Below, piece by piece: positions 53,969-64,000 of a stretch of DNA of 64,000 nucleotides (position 1 is its first letter; the number at the start of each line of letters is the position of its first letter). The translations under genes were made by a program, and so were the position numbers. Under the pieces are notes generated by a model that was not told the origin of the DNA, made no database searches, and saw only the letters and a list, made by a program, of their open reading frames with translations. Source of the stretch: Flavobacterium sp. SH_e (GTDB taxonomy: Bacteria; Bacteroidota; Bacteroidia; Flavobacteriales; Flavobacteriaceae); the NCBI RefSeq assembly GCF_025717045.1, contig NZ_JAOVZN010000005.1, positions 620,001 to 684,000 of the forward strand. Reading direction: 5' to 3'.

Positions 53969-55183
53969 TTATGATTTTGAAAAATGCAGAATAACTTTAT
54001 TCAAAATATCAGCCGCAACAGATTCTTTTGATTTTAATTCCATTGGTTCAATTTCAAAATTTTTATCAATAAACGTTACTTTATTGGTTTCTTTTTTAAA
54101 ACCAGCACCTTTATCTTGTAAGGAATTTAAAACAATCAAATCTAAGTTTTTTTTCTGAATTTTCAACTTAGCATTTTCAATTTCATTTTCAGTTTCTAAT
54201 GCAAACCCTATCAAAAACTGATTCTTTTTGATAGCTCCTAACGAAGACAAAATATCTTTTGTCTTTTCAAGTTCAATTGAAAATTCTTCTGTATTTTTCT
54301 TAATCTTTTGATCTGCAACAAATTTCGGCCTGTAATCTGCAACAGCCGCAGCTGCAATCGTAACATCAACTTCATTAAAATATAGATGACAAGCATCGTA
54401 CATTTCTTGAGCAGAAACTACATCTACAACTTTTATCAAACTGCTTTTTGCCTTATAATGTGTCGGGCCAGCAATTAAAAATACTTCTGCACCTAAACTT
54501 GCCGCTTCATTAGCAATATCAAATCCCATTTTTCCAGAAGAATGATTCCCAATAAAACGTACTGGATCTATTGCTTCGTATGTTGGACCAGCAGTAATCA
54601 GCATTTTTTTTCCTTTTAAAGGCAATTTACTTTCTAAATCTGCTTCTAAAAAGGCTATAATATTTTCAGGTTCAGCCATTCGTCCTTCACCAGACAATCC
54701 ACTTGCCAATTCTCCACTTTCAGCAGGAATCATAATATTTCCATACTGTTTTAATGCAGTAAAGCTCGATAAAGTTGAGGGATGTTTGTACATATCTAAG
54801 TCCATTGCAGGCGCAAAATAAACTGGGCATTTTGCCGATAGATAAGCAGCAACCAAAAGATTGTCACAGTTTCCTGTTGCCATTTTAGATAATGTATTTG
54901 CAGTAGCAGGCGCAACCAGCATTAAATCGGCCCAAAGACCTAATTCAACATGGTTGTTCCAAACTTCGTCTTCATCATCCTGATTAAAGAAACTTGAATG
55001 TACTGGATTTTTTGATAAAGTAGATAATGTAAGTGGGGTTACAAAATCCTTAGAAGCAGGTGTCATGATCACTTGGACATGTGCACCTGCTTTTATAAAA
55101 AGTCGTACTAAAGTGGCTGTTTTATACGCTGCAATTCCACCGGATACACCCAGTAAAATCTTTTTCCCGTTTAAAACTGACAT
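53969..55183 (-). CDS. coaBC: Bifunctional phosphopantothenoylcysteine decarboxylase/synthase
   Basis: 404 residues. Flavin-binding decarboxylase half: GVSGGIAAYKTATLVRL, active-site His in NNHVELGLWADLMLVAPATANTL, and APAMDLDMYKHP, where the usual Asn of PxMNxxMW is Asp. The C-terminal half is the ATP/CTP-dependent synthase (KMLITAGPTYEAIDPVRFIG). Two steps of coenzyme A synthesis. Seven bases after rpoZ. Confidence 0.94.
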   Translation of the reverse strand: MSVLNGKKILLGVSGGIAAYKTATLVRLFIKAGAHVQVIMTPASKDFVTPLTLSTLSKNPVHSSFFNQDDEDEVWNNHVELGLWADLMLVAPATANTLSKMATGNCDNLLVAAYLSAKCPVYFAPAMDLDMYKHPSTLSSFTALKQYGNIMIPAESGELASGLSGEGRMAEPENIIAFLEADLESKLPLKGKKMLITAGPTYEAIDPVRFIGNHSSGKMGFDIANEAASLGAEVFLIAGPTHYKAKSSLIKVVDVVSAQEMYDACHLYFNEVDVTIAAAAVADYRPKFVADQKIKKNTEEFSIELEKTKDILSSLGAIKKNQFLIGFALETENEIENAKLKIQKKNLDLIVLNSLQDKGAGFKKETNKVTFIDKNFEIEPMELKSKESVAADILNKVILHFSKS

Positions 55184-55190
55184 TGTACTA

Positions 55191-55508
55191 TTATTTGTTT
55201 GAACTTCTGTGGTAAGTTTTACCGTCTAACCATTCTTGAACAGCTAAAGCGTGTGGTTTTGGTAATTTTTCGTAAAATTTAGAAACTTCAATTTGTTCTT
55301 TATTTTCAAAAACTTCTTCTAGACTATCATTATAAGTTGCAAACTCTTCTAATTTTTCAGTCAATTCTTTTTTAATCTCTGAATTAATTTGATTTGCTCT
55401 TTTAGCCATAATGGTAATTGCCTCATACACATTTCCTGTTGGCTCTTCAATAACTGTTTTATTGTAAGTTATTGTGTTTACAGGAGCATTCGTCTTTTTT
55501 AAATCCAT
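55191..55508 (-). CDS. rpoZ: RNA polymerase omega subunit (Bacteroidota type)
   Basis: 105 residues. YEAITIMAKRANQINSEIKK is the omega signature that wraps the beta' tail. The order bamD-rpoZ-coaBC is what one expects for omega in this group. It is nine bases after bamD and seven before coaBC. Confidence 0.88.
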   Translation of the reverse strand: MDLKKTNAPVNTITYNKTVIEEPTGNVYEAITIMAKRANQINSEIKKELTEKLEEFATYNDSLEEVFENKEQIEVSKFYEKLPKPHALAVQEWLDGKTYHRSSNK

Positions 55509-55517
55509 GACTTTATT

Positions 55518-56312
55518 TTATTTAGTAAATTTTTGTAAATCTGTTTCAACTCTGGCATTCATTTCGTCTGCCTGTTTTTTGTATTTCGTATCGCTTTTAA
55601 ACTTCATCAAATTAGCGTAAGCTGCCTGCGCAACATGTAAACGTTCTTCCATTTTTTGAGGAATACTGTTTATTGCTAATTGGTATGCTGAATCATATTT
55701 GTAAAACAATGCATCTTCTTTAAAAGGTGTTCCAGGGAAATCAGCAATGAAATTATCAAAAGCTACTAATGCTGATTTATAATCTGAAATTGTATTATAA
55801 CCTTTAGCATTTTCGTATGCTTTTTTCTCCAGTTTTCCATTCAGCTTCTGCACCGCTTCGTTTGCCTGCACAACATATTCTGAATTTGGATAATTATCAA
55901 TAAAAGCTTGTAATTTCTCTAAGGCTTTTACAGTATCTGTTTGATCTAAGCTATAAACTGGAGCCAATTTTGAATAGCTATATGCGCCTAAAAACGCAGC
56001 TTCCTGTACTTTTTCACTTCGTGGATACCCCGAAACAAATGCTTCAAACTGATAACCAGCTAAATAATATTGTTTTGTTTTATAATACGATTGTGAGAAC
56101 ATGTAAAATAGTTTTTCCGCCTGAGGTTTTCCTCGGTAAGAACTGGCAAGCTGTTCAAAAAGGCGGATTGCCTTTGAATATTTACCAGCATCATACATTT
56201 TTGTTGCCATGTCAAATTTTGCTGCAACATCTTCATTTTTCAAAGCTTTTTGATACTCACTACAAGAACAAAAAAGGGCAACAACAATTAATAGCGATAC
56301 TATTTTTTTCAT
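55518..56312 (-). CDS. bamD: Outer-membrane assembly lipoprotein BamD
   Basis: 264 residues. A lipobox-like ALFCSCSEY after a hydrophobic start, followed by five TPR-like repeats (YDAGKYSKAIRLFEQLASSY; QYYLAGYQFEAFVSGYPRSE; LEKLQAFIDNYPNSEYVVQA). BamD works with BamA to insert barrels into the outer membrane. First gene of the operon, behind a consensus promoter. Confidence 0.93.
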   Translation of the reverse strand: MKKIVSLLIVVALFCSCSEYQKALKNEDVAAKFDMATKMYDAGKYSKAIRLFEQLASSYRGKPQAEKLFYMFSQSYYKTKQYYLAGYQFEAFVSGYPRSEKVQEAAFLGAYSYSKLAPVYSLDQTDTVKALEKLQAFIDNYPNSEYVVQANEAVQKLNGKLEKKAYENAKGYNTISDYKSALVAFDNFIADFPGTPFKEDALFYKYDSAYQLAINSIPQKMEERLHVAQAAYANLMKFKSDTKYKKQADEMNARVETDLQKFTK

Positions 56313-56363
56313 TTTCTTACTGTTATTATGATTTCTTAGGACAATTATGCCAAAACAAAATCA

Positions 56364-56410
56364 CACCGAAGTTTCGGTGGCAAATTTAGTTATTAATTTA
56401 GCGACTGCAA
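56364..56410 (-). promoter_or_regulatory. Consensus promoter of the bamD operon with a 5' hairpin
   Basis: Minus strand: TTG (56410-56408), 19 bases, TAAATTTG (56388-56381), followed by C. Just downstream CACCGAA/TTCGGTG (56364-56379) makes a 7-bp hairpin at the very 5' end of the transcript, which may protect the mRNA. Confidence 0.75.
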
Positions 56411-56450
56411 AATAATTTTTTAGTATCTTAAAATACTAATACTTTAACAA

Positions 56451-57332
56451 TTATTTAATGCTGTTTTTTACAAACTCATTCAGTCTTGTTGCCAGAGAAT
56501 CATCTACAGAAACTAATGGAAGACGAACTGTATTATCAGCAATTCCTAGTGCTTGGAAGATTTGTTTGATTCCCGCTGGATTTCCCTGCTCAAAAATCAT
56601 ATCAATACTGTCTGATAAAAAATAATGTGTTTTGAATGCATCAGCAGCTTTTTTATTCAGTCCTAAACGAATCATTTCTGAAAATTCTTTAGGAAAACCT
56701 TGACCAATTACAGAAATTACTCCTGCTCCACCCGCCAAAACGATTGGCAATGCAAGCATATCATCTCCAGAAATCACCAAGAAATCCTTTGGAGCATTTT
56801 TAATAATCTGCATTGCTTGAGCCATATCTCCTGCAGCTTCTTTAATCGCAACTACATTTTTAAAATCATTAGCCAAGCGAACTACTGTTGCAGGCAACAT
56901 ATTACTTGCTGTTCTTCCTGGAACATTATATAAAATTACTGGAACTGGAGAAGCTTCAGCAATTGCTTTAAAATGCTGATAAATTCCTTCTTGAGTCGGT
57001 TTATTATAATATGGTGAAACAGATAATATTGCTTCAAAAGCAGAAAAATCTCTTGTTTTTAATTCTTCAACAATCTGCATAGTATTATTTCCTCCAACTC
57101 CTAAAACTAGAGGCAATCTTCCTTTATTTACATCGATTACTGTCTTTATAACCAATTCTTTCTCTTCTGTCGTAAGGGTTGCATTTTCTGCAGTTGTTCC
57201 CATCACAACAAGATATTCTACTCCGCCATCTATAGAAAAGTTTACAATTCGTTGTAAAGCTTCAATGTCAACTGAAAAATCTTTTTTAAATGGCGTCACA
57301 AGCGCAACACCAGTTCCTATTAATGATTGCAT
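56451..57332 (-). CDS. dapA: 4-hydroxy-tetrahydrodipicolinate synthase
   Basis: 293 residues. Schiff-base Lys in [24 protein letters not shown] and [17 protein letters not shown] are the classical DapA segments. First step of the lysine/diaminopimelate route. It is 15 bases after the DUF6913-like gene. Confidence 0.95.
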   Translation of the reverse strand: MQSLIGTGVALVTPFKKDFSVDIEALQRIVNFSIDGGVEYLVVMGTTAENATLTTEEKELVIKTVIDVNKGRLPLVLGVGGNNTMQIVEELKTRDFSAFEAILSVSPYYNKPTQEGIYQHFKAIAEASPVPVILYNVPGRTASNMLPATVVRLANDFKNVVAIKEAAGDMAQAMQIIKNAPKDFLVISGDDMLALPIVLAGGAGVISVIGQGFPKEFSEMIRLGLNKKAADAFKTHYFLSDSIDMIFEQGNPAGIKQIFQALGIADNTVRLPLVSVDDSLATRLNEFVKNSIK

Positions 57333-57347
57333 ATTTTTAATTATAAT

Positions 57348-57860
57348 TTATTTTATATTTTTTAAATACCTAAACAATTCTGAAACGAACAGTTTATAAT
57401 TTACTAATTCTGTATTAATCATCCAACGGTTTAAACTTTGATCTGCTGCAGAAAATCCAACCTTAAATTTAGCTTTTGATTCGCTTGTTATGAGTTTCAA
57501 AAAAATGTTTTCTACATCATAATAACTCAACAAAAGATCAAACTCTGAATTGATAAATTCATTCAAAAAATCTTCCGTAATTTTTCCCCTCCAATTGATG
57601 TGTTTTTTACCAAAAGTTGGTCGGGAATAGGTCTCTTTTTCCTTGAATTTTTCTCTGTATGCAAGAACTTTTATGTTTTCTAAAGCAATTCCGTGAAGCG
57701 TTAACTCCTTTATCAATTCTTCTGAATGTTCAAAATTGCTTTCATCTATCAATAAACCAATAGATTGAATGTTTTTAGTAAATACTTCGCTTTTTTCTTT
57801 ATTTAAATTAATATTTAATGATTTTTTTACAAAAAATTCCTTTGTATAATTTAAAAACAT
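57348..57860 (-). CDS. Conserved hypothetical protein (DUF6913-like)
   Basis: 170 residues, no signal or membrane helix. Segments SIGLLIDESNFEHSEELIKE and HINWRGKITEDFLNEFIN are what I connect with a family of unknown function that sits next to dapA in Flavobacteria. Divergent from the nucleotidase genes, co-directional with dapA. Confidence 0.7.
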   Translation of the reverse strand: MFLNYTKEFFVKKSLNINLNKEKSEVFTKNIQSIGLLIDESNFEHSEELIKELTLHGIALENIKVLAYREKFKEKETYSRPTFGKKHINWRGKITEDFLNEFINSEFDLLLSYYDVENIFLKLITSESKAKFKVGFSAADQSLNRWMINTELVNYKLFVSELFRYLKNIK

Positions 57861-57907
57861 AGTACTTTTACTAGATTACAAAATTAATTATTTAAGTTGC
57901 ATTTAAA

Positions 57908-58687
57908 ATGGTAAAACTAAAAAAGTATAACGGATTTTTAAAACTTTTTGTTATATTCTTAACACTTTTTTTTATATTTTCCTGTAGTCCGAAAAACTAC
58001 AATTTAACTAAGATTGAAGGAAAGCAGATTCCTGTTACTGAAAAGGCTGCTGAAACTCCTGAAATTGAAAACTTCATTAAACCTTATCGCGATCATATTA
58101 ATCAAGATTTAAATAATGTTTTGGCTTTTTGCCCTGAAACACTTGACAAAAGCACTGGAAAATGGCAAACAAGTATTGGAAGCTTACTGGCCGATGTTTG
58201 TTTACAAAGAGGCAATACTGTTTTTAAAACCCGTGAAAATAAAAGTATCGACTTATGCCTTTTAAATCATGGCGGTATTCGTGCTATTCTTCCTAAAGGA
58301 AATGTTACGACAAGAACAGCTTTTGAAATCATGCCTTTCGAGAATAATCTTGTTGTGGTTGCATTAAAGGGAGAACAAATTCAAGATATTGCTGCTTATA
58401 TTATAAAGGAGAAAAAACCGCAGCCTTTGTCTGGAATGACATTTACTATCACAAAAGAGAATACTGCTAAAAATATTATGATTCAGGGAAAACCTTTTGA
58501 TTTAAACAAAATTTATTATGTTGCTACAAATGATTATTTAGCAAATGGTGGCGACAGCATGACTTTCTTTGCAAAAGGTGTTCAAACATTTGACTTAAAT
58601 TATAAGCTTAGAAATGTGCTGATTGATTATTTTAAAGAAGTAGATACTGTTCTGGCTCCGAAAGATATCAGAATTACCGAAGAATAA
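57908..58687 (+). CDS. 5'-nucleotidase C-terminal domain lipoprotein
   Basis: 259 residues. Lipobox FIFSCSPKN; the rest is only the C-terminal half of UshA-type nucleotidases, which binds the nucleobase (GSLLADVCLQRG, LLNHGGIRAILPKGNVT, YVATNDYLANGGDSMTFF). The metallophosphatase half is encoded by the next gene, 43 bases on. The two must act together, which is an inference from the split. Confidence 0.88.
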   Translation: MVKLKKYNGFLKLFVIFLTLFFIFSCSPKNYNLTKIEGKQIPVTEKAAETPEIENFIKPYRDHINQDLNNVLAFCPETLDKSTGKWQTSIGSLLADVCLQRGNTVFKTRENKSIDLCLLNHGGIRAILPKGNVTTRTAFEIMPFENNLVVVALKGEQIQDIAAYIIKEKKPQPLSGMTFTITKENTAKNIMIQGKPFDLNKIYYVATNDYLANGGDSMTFFAKGVQTFDLNYKLRNVLIDYFKEVDTVLAPKDIRITEE

Positions 58688-58730
58688 AAACTAAAGAAGA
58701 ATACAAGCATTTCTGCAAAAATAATATAAA

Positions 58731-59628
58731 ATGAAAAGAAGAGAGTTTATCGAAAAAACAGCAGCAAGTACTGCCCTATTAAGTTTAGGATTGTCTTTGA
58801 GCAGTTTTGAAACTAACGATATTAAGCATTTAACCGTTTTACATACTAATGATGTGCACAGTCACATTGATCCTTTTCCTGCTGATGATCCGCGTAATCC
58901 TAACAAAGGTGGTGTGTCTCGTCGCGCTGCATTGATTGAAACTATCCGTAAAGAAAATCCAAATGTTCTTTTATTGGATGCTGGAGATATTTTTCAAGGT
59001 ACGCCATACTTTAATTATTATGGAGGAGAATTAGAATTCAAATTGATGAGCATGATGAAGTACGATGCTTCGACAATCGGTAATCATGATTTTGATAATG
59101 GTGTTGACGGATTATATGCGCAGCTTCCTCACGCAACTTTCGACTTTATCAATTCCAACTATGATTTTAAAAACACGGTTATGGACGGTCATGTGAAACC
59201 GTACAAAATCTTCAATAAAAACGGAATTAAAGTTGGCGTTTTTGGTGTTGGAATTGAATTGCAAGGTTTAGTAGATAAAAAATTATATCTAGAAACGGTT
59301 TACAACAATCCAGTTGAAATCGCTCAAGATATGACACAGCTTTTAAAAAAAGAACAAAAATGTGATTTGGTAATTTGTCTTTCGCATCTTGGTTATAAAT
59401 ATAAAGACGATCCAACTAAAATTAGCGATTTGACATTTGCTGAACAAACTCAAGATATTGACTTAATTATTGGCGGACATACTCATACTTTCTTAGACAA
59501 ACCTACAATTGTAAAAAATAAAGCGGGCAAAGATGTGCTTGTAAATCAAGTTGGATGCTATGGAATTAATTTAGGCCGAATTGATTTCTATTTAGACAAA
59601 GACAAAGCGCATACTAATCAAAGTGCAA

Positions 59629-59642
<14 letters not shown>
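58731..59642 (+). CDS. Metallophosphatase (5'-nucleotidase N-terminal half)
   Basis: 303 residues. Starts MKRREFIEKTAASTALLSLG, a twin-arginine-like (RR) signal. Metal-binding motifs: TVLHTNDVHSHIDPF, LLDAGDIFQGTP, IGNHDFDNGVDG, ICLSHLGYKY and IIGGHTHTF. It lacks the C-terminal nucleotide-binding half found in UshA. Tail overlaps the convergent YhhN-like gene by 14 bases. Confidence 0.92.
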
Positions 59643-62329
<2,687 letters not shown>

Positions 62330-62415
62330 TCAGATTATGGTAACAAATAACTTATTATCAAAATTAGAATTTATTTTTGTTCAAATGAATAAAAAATGAA
62401 AGTTTTAAAAAATCA

Positions 62416-62449
62416 AAAATCAGACTGCAAATTCATGCAGTCTGATTTT
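62416..62449 (-). terminator. Terminator of the PD40/OmpA gene
   Basis: AAAATCAGACTGCA and TGCAGTCTGATTTT form a perfect 14-bp stem; on the minus strand a T-run follows. Confidence 0.88.
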
Positions 62450-62557
62450 CTCCTTGTCCATTATTCTTAAAAAAGAATTAAAAAAACCAACTTCCAAATG
62501 GTTTTGACGTTTTATATTTTTCACTGATTATCAATATTTTACAGTGCAAATATAGAA

Positions 62558-64000
62558 CTATTTTTGAATAATGATAAAGTCTGAACGTCTATTTAATAAA
62601 TGCTCTTCTTCGGTGCATTTTACACCATTTTTACATTTGTTAATTAGTCGCGTTTCACCGTAGCCAATTGCGCTTTCAATTCGAGAAGCTTCTATACCTT
62701 GCGAAAGGATATAATCTCTTGTTGATTTTGCTCTATTGTCTGAAAGTTTTAAGTTATAAGCATCTTTTCCGCGCGAATCAGTGTGAGATTCAATCTTTAT
62801 TCTGATGTTTGGAAATTTCTGCATAATGAAGACAACTTTTGTCAACTCTTCTACAGCTTTTGGTGTAATGTCATATTTGTCATAATCGAAATAAATTGGA
62901 TTTACATCAACTTTTTCAACACCTTGCTTCTTTATAACTAAGTCATCGTAATTGCTTAATTCGAAGTTTACATTTGTGATTTCGCCACCATTTTCCTTTG
63001 TTGTTTCTACCGTTTTATCATCGCTGCTATAATTTGGTTTTGCAGCAATCATTTTAACGATTTTGTTGCAAGGAACTTCAATAGCATATTTGCCATCAAA
63101 ATTGGTTTTGGTTTCGCCCAATACTTCACTAAAAGAGTTGTAAGCCATTATAGTAACATCAGATAATGGTGCTTTAGTTTTACGATCTATAGCTATTCCT
63201 GAAATGCTTTGATTGCAAATTGGTTTTCCTTTTTCAAAAGAGTAAATGTCGTCATCTCCTTTTCCTTCCGCTCTATTTGAAGAAAAATAGCCGTAAGAAT
63301 CTGTTTTATCAATTATAAAAGAAAAATCATCTTTGTTACTGTTTATTGGCGCGCCAAGATTTTTTGGAGTAGTAAAACTTCCGTCTGCCAAAAATTTACT
63401 TTCGTAAACATCTAAATCTCCCCAGCCATAATGTCCATCAGATGAAAAGTATAAAACTCCGTTTTGATAAAATGGAAACACTTCGTTACCAATAGTATTA
63501 ATACTTGGGCCTAAATTTTGAGGTGAGCTCATTGTACCGTCGGCAGCAATTTTTACGACATACAAATCTGTTTCGCCATATCCGCCTGGCATATCTGAAG
63601 CGAAGAAAAGCCATTGTCCATCTTCGCTTAATGCTGGATGTCCTACAGAATAATCGTCGCTGTCAAAAAATACTTTCTGTGGATTTTCTAATTTATTATT
63701 GACGATTGACCCCTTAATTATTTGAAAATTATTGACTTTTGCATCATCAATAACCAATTTGTTTTTCTTTACAATATTGGTTGAATAATAAATCGTTTTT
63801 CCTTGGCTATCAAAACTTGCAGTCGCTTCATGATATTTGGTCATTACATTTGGAAGAAATACAGTTTCGTTGAATAAACTTCCATCTGCTGGATTTCTTT
63901 CTGCAAAATAAAGATTTAGAAAAGGCTGATTATTCCAAGTGTATAATTTCTCACTGAACTTGGTTGTATCACGAGCCGAAGTAAACACGATGTTATCATT
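62558..64000 (-). CDS. PD40-repeat/OmpA-family protein, 5' end outside the window
   Basis: At least 480 residues; the frame is open to the window edge (a GTG at 63988 is an internal Val, not the start). Propeller repeats of PD40 type (SEDGQWLFFASDMPGGYGET; GVLYFSSDGHYGWGDLD; YGYFSSNRAEGKGDDDI), then a carboxypeptidase-regulatory-like domain (SGIAIDRKTKAPLSDVTIMA) and a C-terminal OmpA domain (FDYDKYDITPKAVEEL; ESHTDSRGKDAYNLKLSDNR). This order is seen in PorE-like proteins of type IX secretion. The N-terminal part, which often holds TPRs, is not visible. Confidence 0.88.
   Translation of the reverse strand, partial: NDNIVFTSARDTTKFSEKLYTWNNQPFLNLYFAERNPADGSLFNETVFLPNVMTKYHEATASFDSQGKTIYYSTNIVKKNKLVIDDAKVNNFQIIKGSIVNNKLENPQKVFFDSDDYSVGHPALSEDGQWLFFASDMPGGYGETDLYVVKIAADGTMSSPQNLGPSINTIGNEVFPFYQNGVLYFSSDGHYGWGDLDVYESKFLADGSFTTPKNLGAPINSNKDDFSFIIDKTDSYGYFSSNRAEGKGDDDIYSFEKGKPICNQSISGIAIDRKTKAPLSDVTIMAYNSFSEVLGETKTNFDGKYAIEVPCNKIVKMIAAKPNYSSDDKTVETTKENGGEITNVNFELSNYDDLVIKKQGVEKVDVNPIYFDYDKYDITPKAVEELTKVVFIMQKFPNIRIKIESHTDSRGKDAYNLKLSDNRAKSTRDYILSQGIEASRIESAIGYGETRLINKCKNGVKCTEEEHLLNRRSDFIIIQK

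Overview
The window reads as a contiguous piece of a Flavobacterium-like (Bacteroidota) chromosome. The sequence is AT-rich, and many genes are preceded by the Bacteroidota -7 element TAnnTTTG instead of Shine-Dalgarno sites. It carries a pectate lyase with a type IX secretion sorting tail, a Bacteroidota-style acylornithine carbamoyltransferase, a bacilliredoxin-type YtxJ, and the bamD-rpoZ-coaBC-recN gene order. I see no rRNA, tRNA, prophage, IS element or CRISPR array. Genes are densely packed; almost all are ordinary chromosomal genes, separated by many clear intrinsic terminators and by dispersed semi-palindromic repeats.

Layout. 0-10.5 kb: an OmpA-type porin, a nitrilase-family amidase, a toxin-antitoxin pair whose RelE/ParE toxin is broken by one frameshift, a small lipoprotein, a DUF808 membrane protein, a 39-residue membrane peptide gene, clpB, ytxJ and two DUF2157-like membrane proteins. 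10.7-12.1 kb: a secreted pectate lyase behind a cre/LacI-like operator. 12.1-24.1 kb: a minus-strand arginine/proline supercluster, read as GNAT-argG-argC-argD-proA-proB-[GxxExxY nuclease cassette]-argF'-argB-argE-argH. It covers the route from glutamate to arginine plus the first two proline steps. It starts at a consensus promoter (TTG-N17-TACTTTTG), followed by a 320-nt structured leader with a 28-codon leaderless reading frame. Most of its spacers hold different repeat families.

24.2-37.2 kb: M1 peptidase, mutarotase-like protein, acetyltransferase, outer-membrane proteins, smpB, an HTH-Fic fusion, pcm, an RDD protein, two dehydrogenases and a YggS protein. 37.3-41.4 kb: an exonuclease/GIY-YIG fusion, a K+ channel with a zinc-ribbon tail, miaA and an acyl-ACP thioesterase. 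41.6-45.3 kb: a TPR protein, then an RNA-repair cassette rtcB2 - zinc-ribbon protein - prfH. Upstream of rtcB2 is a structured small transcription unit (27-codon frame plus terminator) that may be an attenuating leader or an independent small RNA/peptide. 45.5-49.4 kb: a two-component system, coaE and a glycosyltransferase.

49.5-56.4 kb: a long minus-strand operon bamD-rpoZ-coaBC-DUF4835-recN-TPR-fabV from a consensus promoter. 56.4-64 kb: dapA, a split 5'-nucleotidase (two separate genes), a YhhN-like membrane protein, ligA, and a PD40/OmpA protein running off the right edge.

The signals I find most worth a second look are the rtcB2-zinc ribbon-prfH cassette with its leader, the arginine-operon leader, the repeat-bounded GxxExxY cassette inside that operon, and the GNAT protein that could be the missing first enzyme of arginine synthesis.
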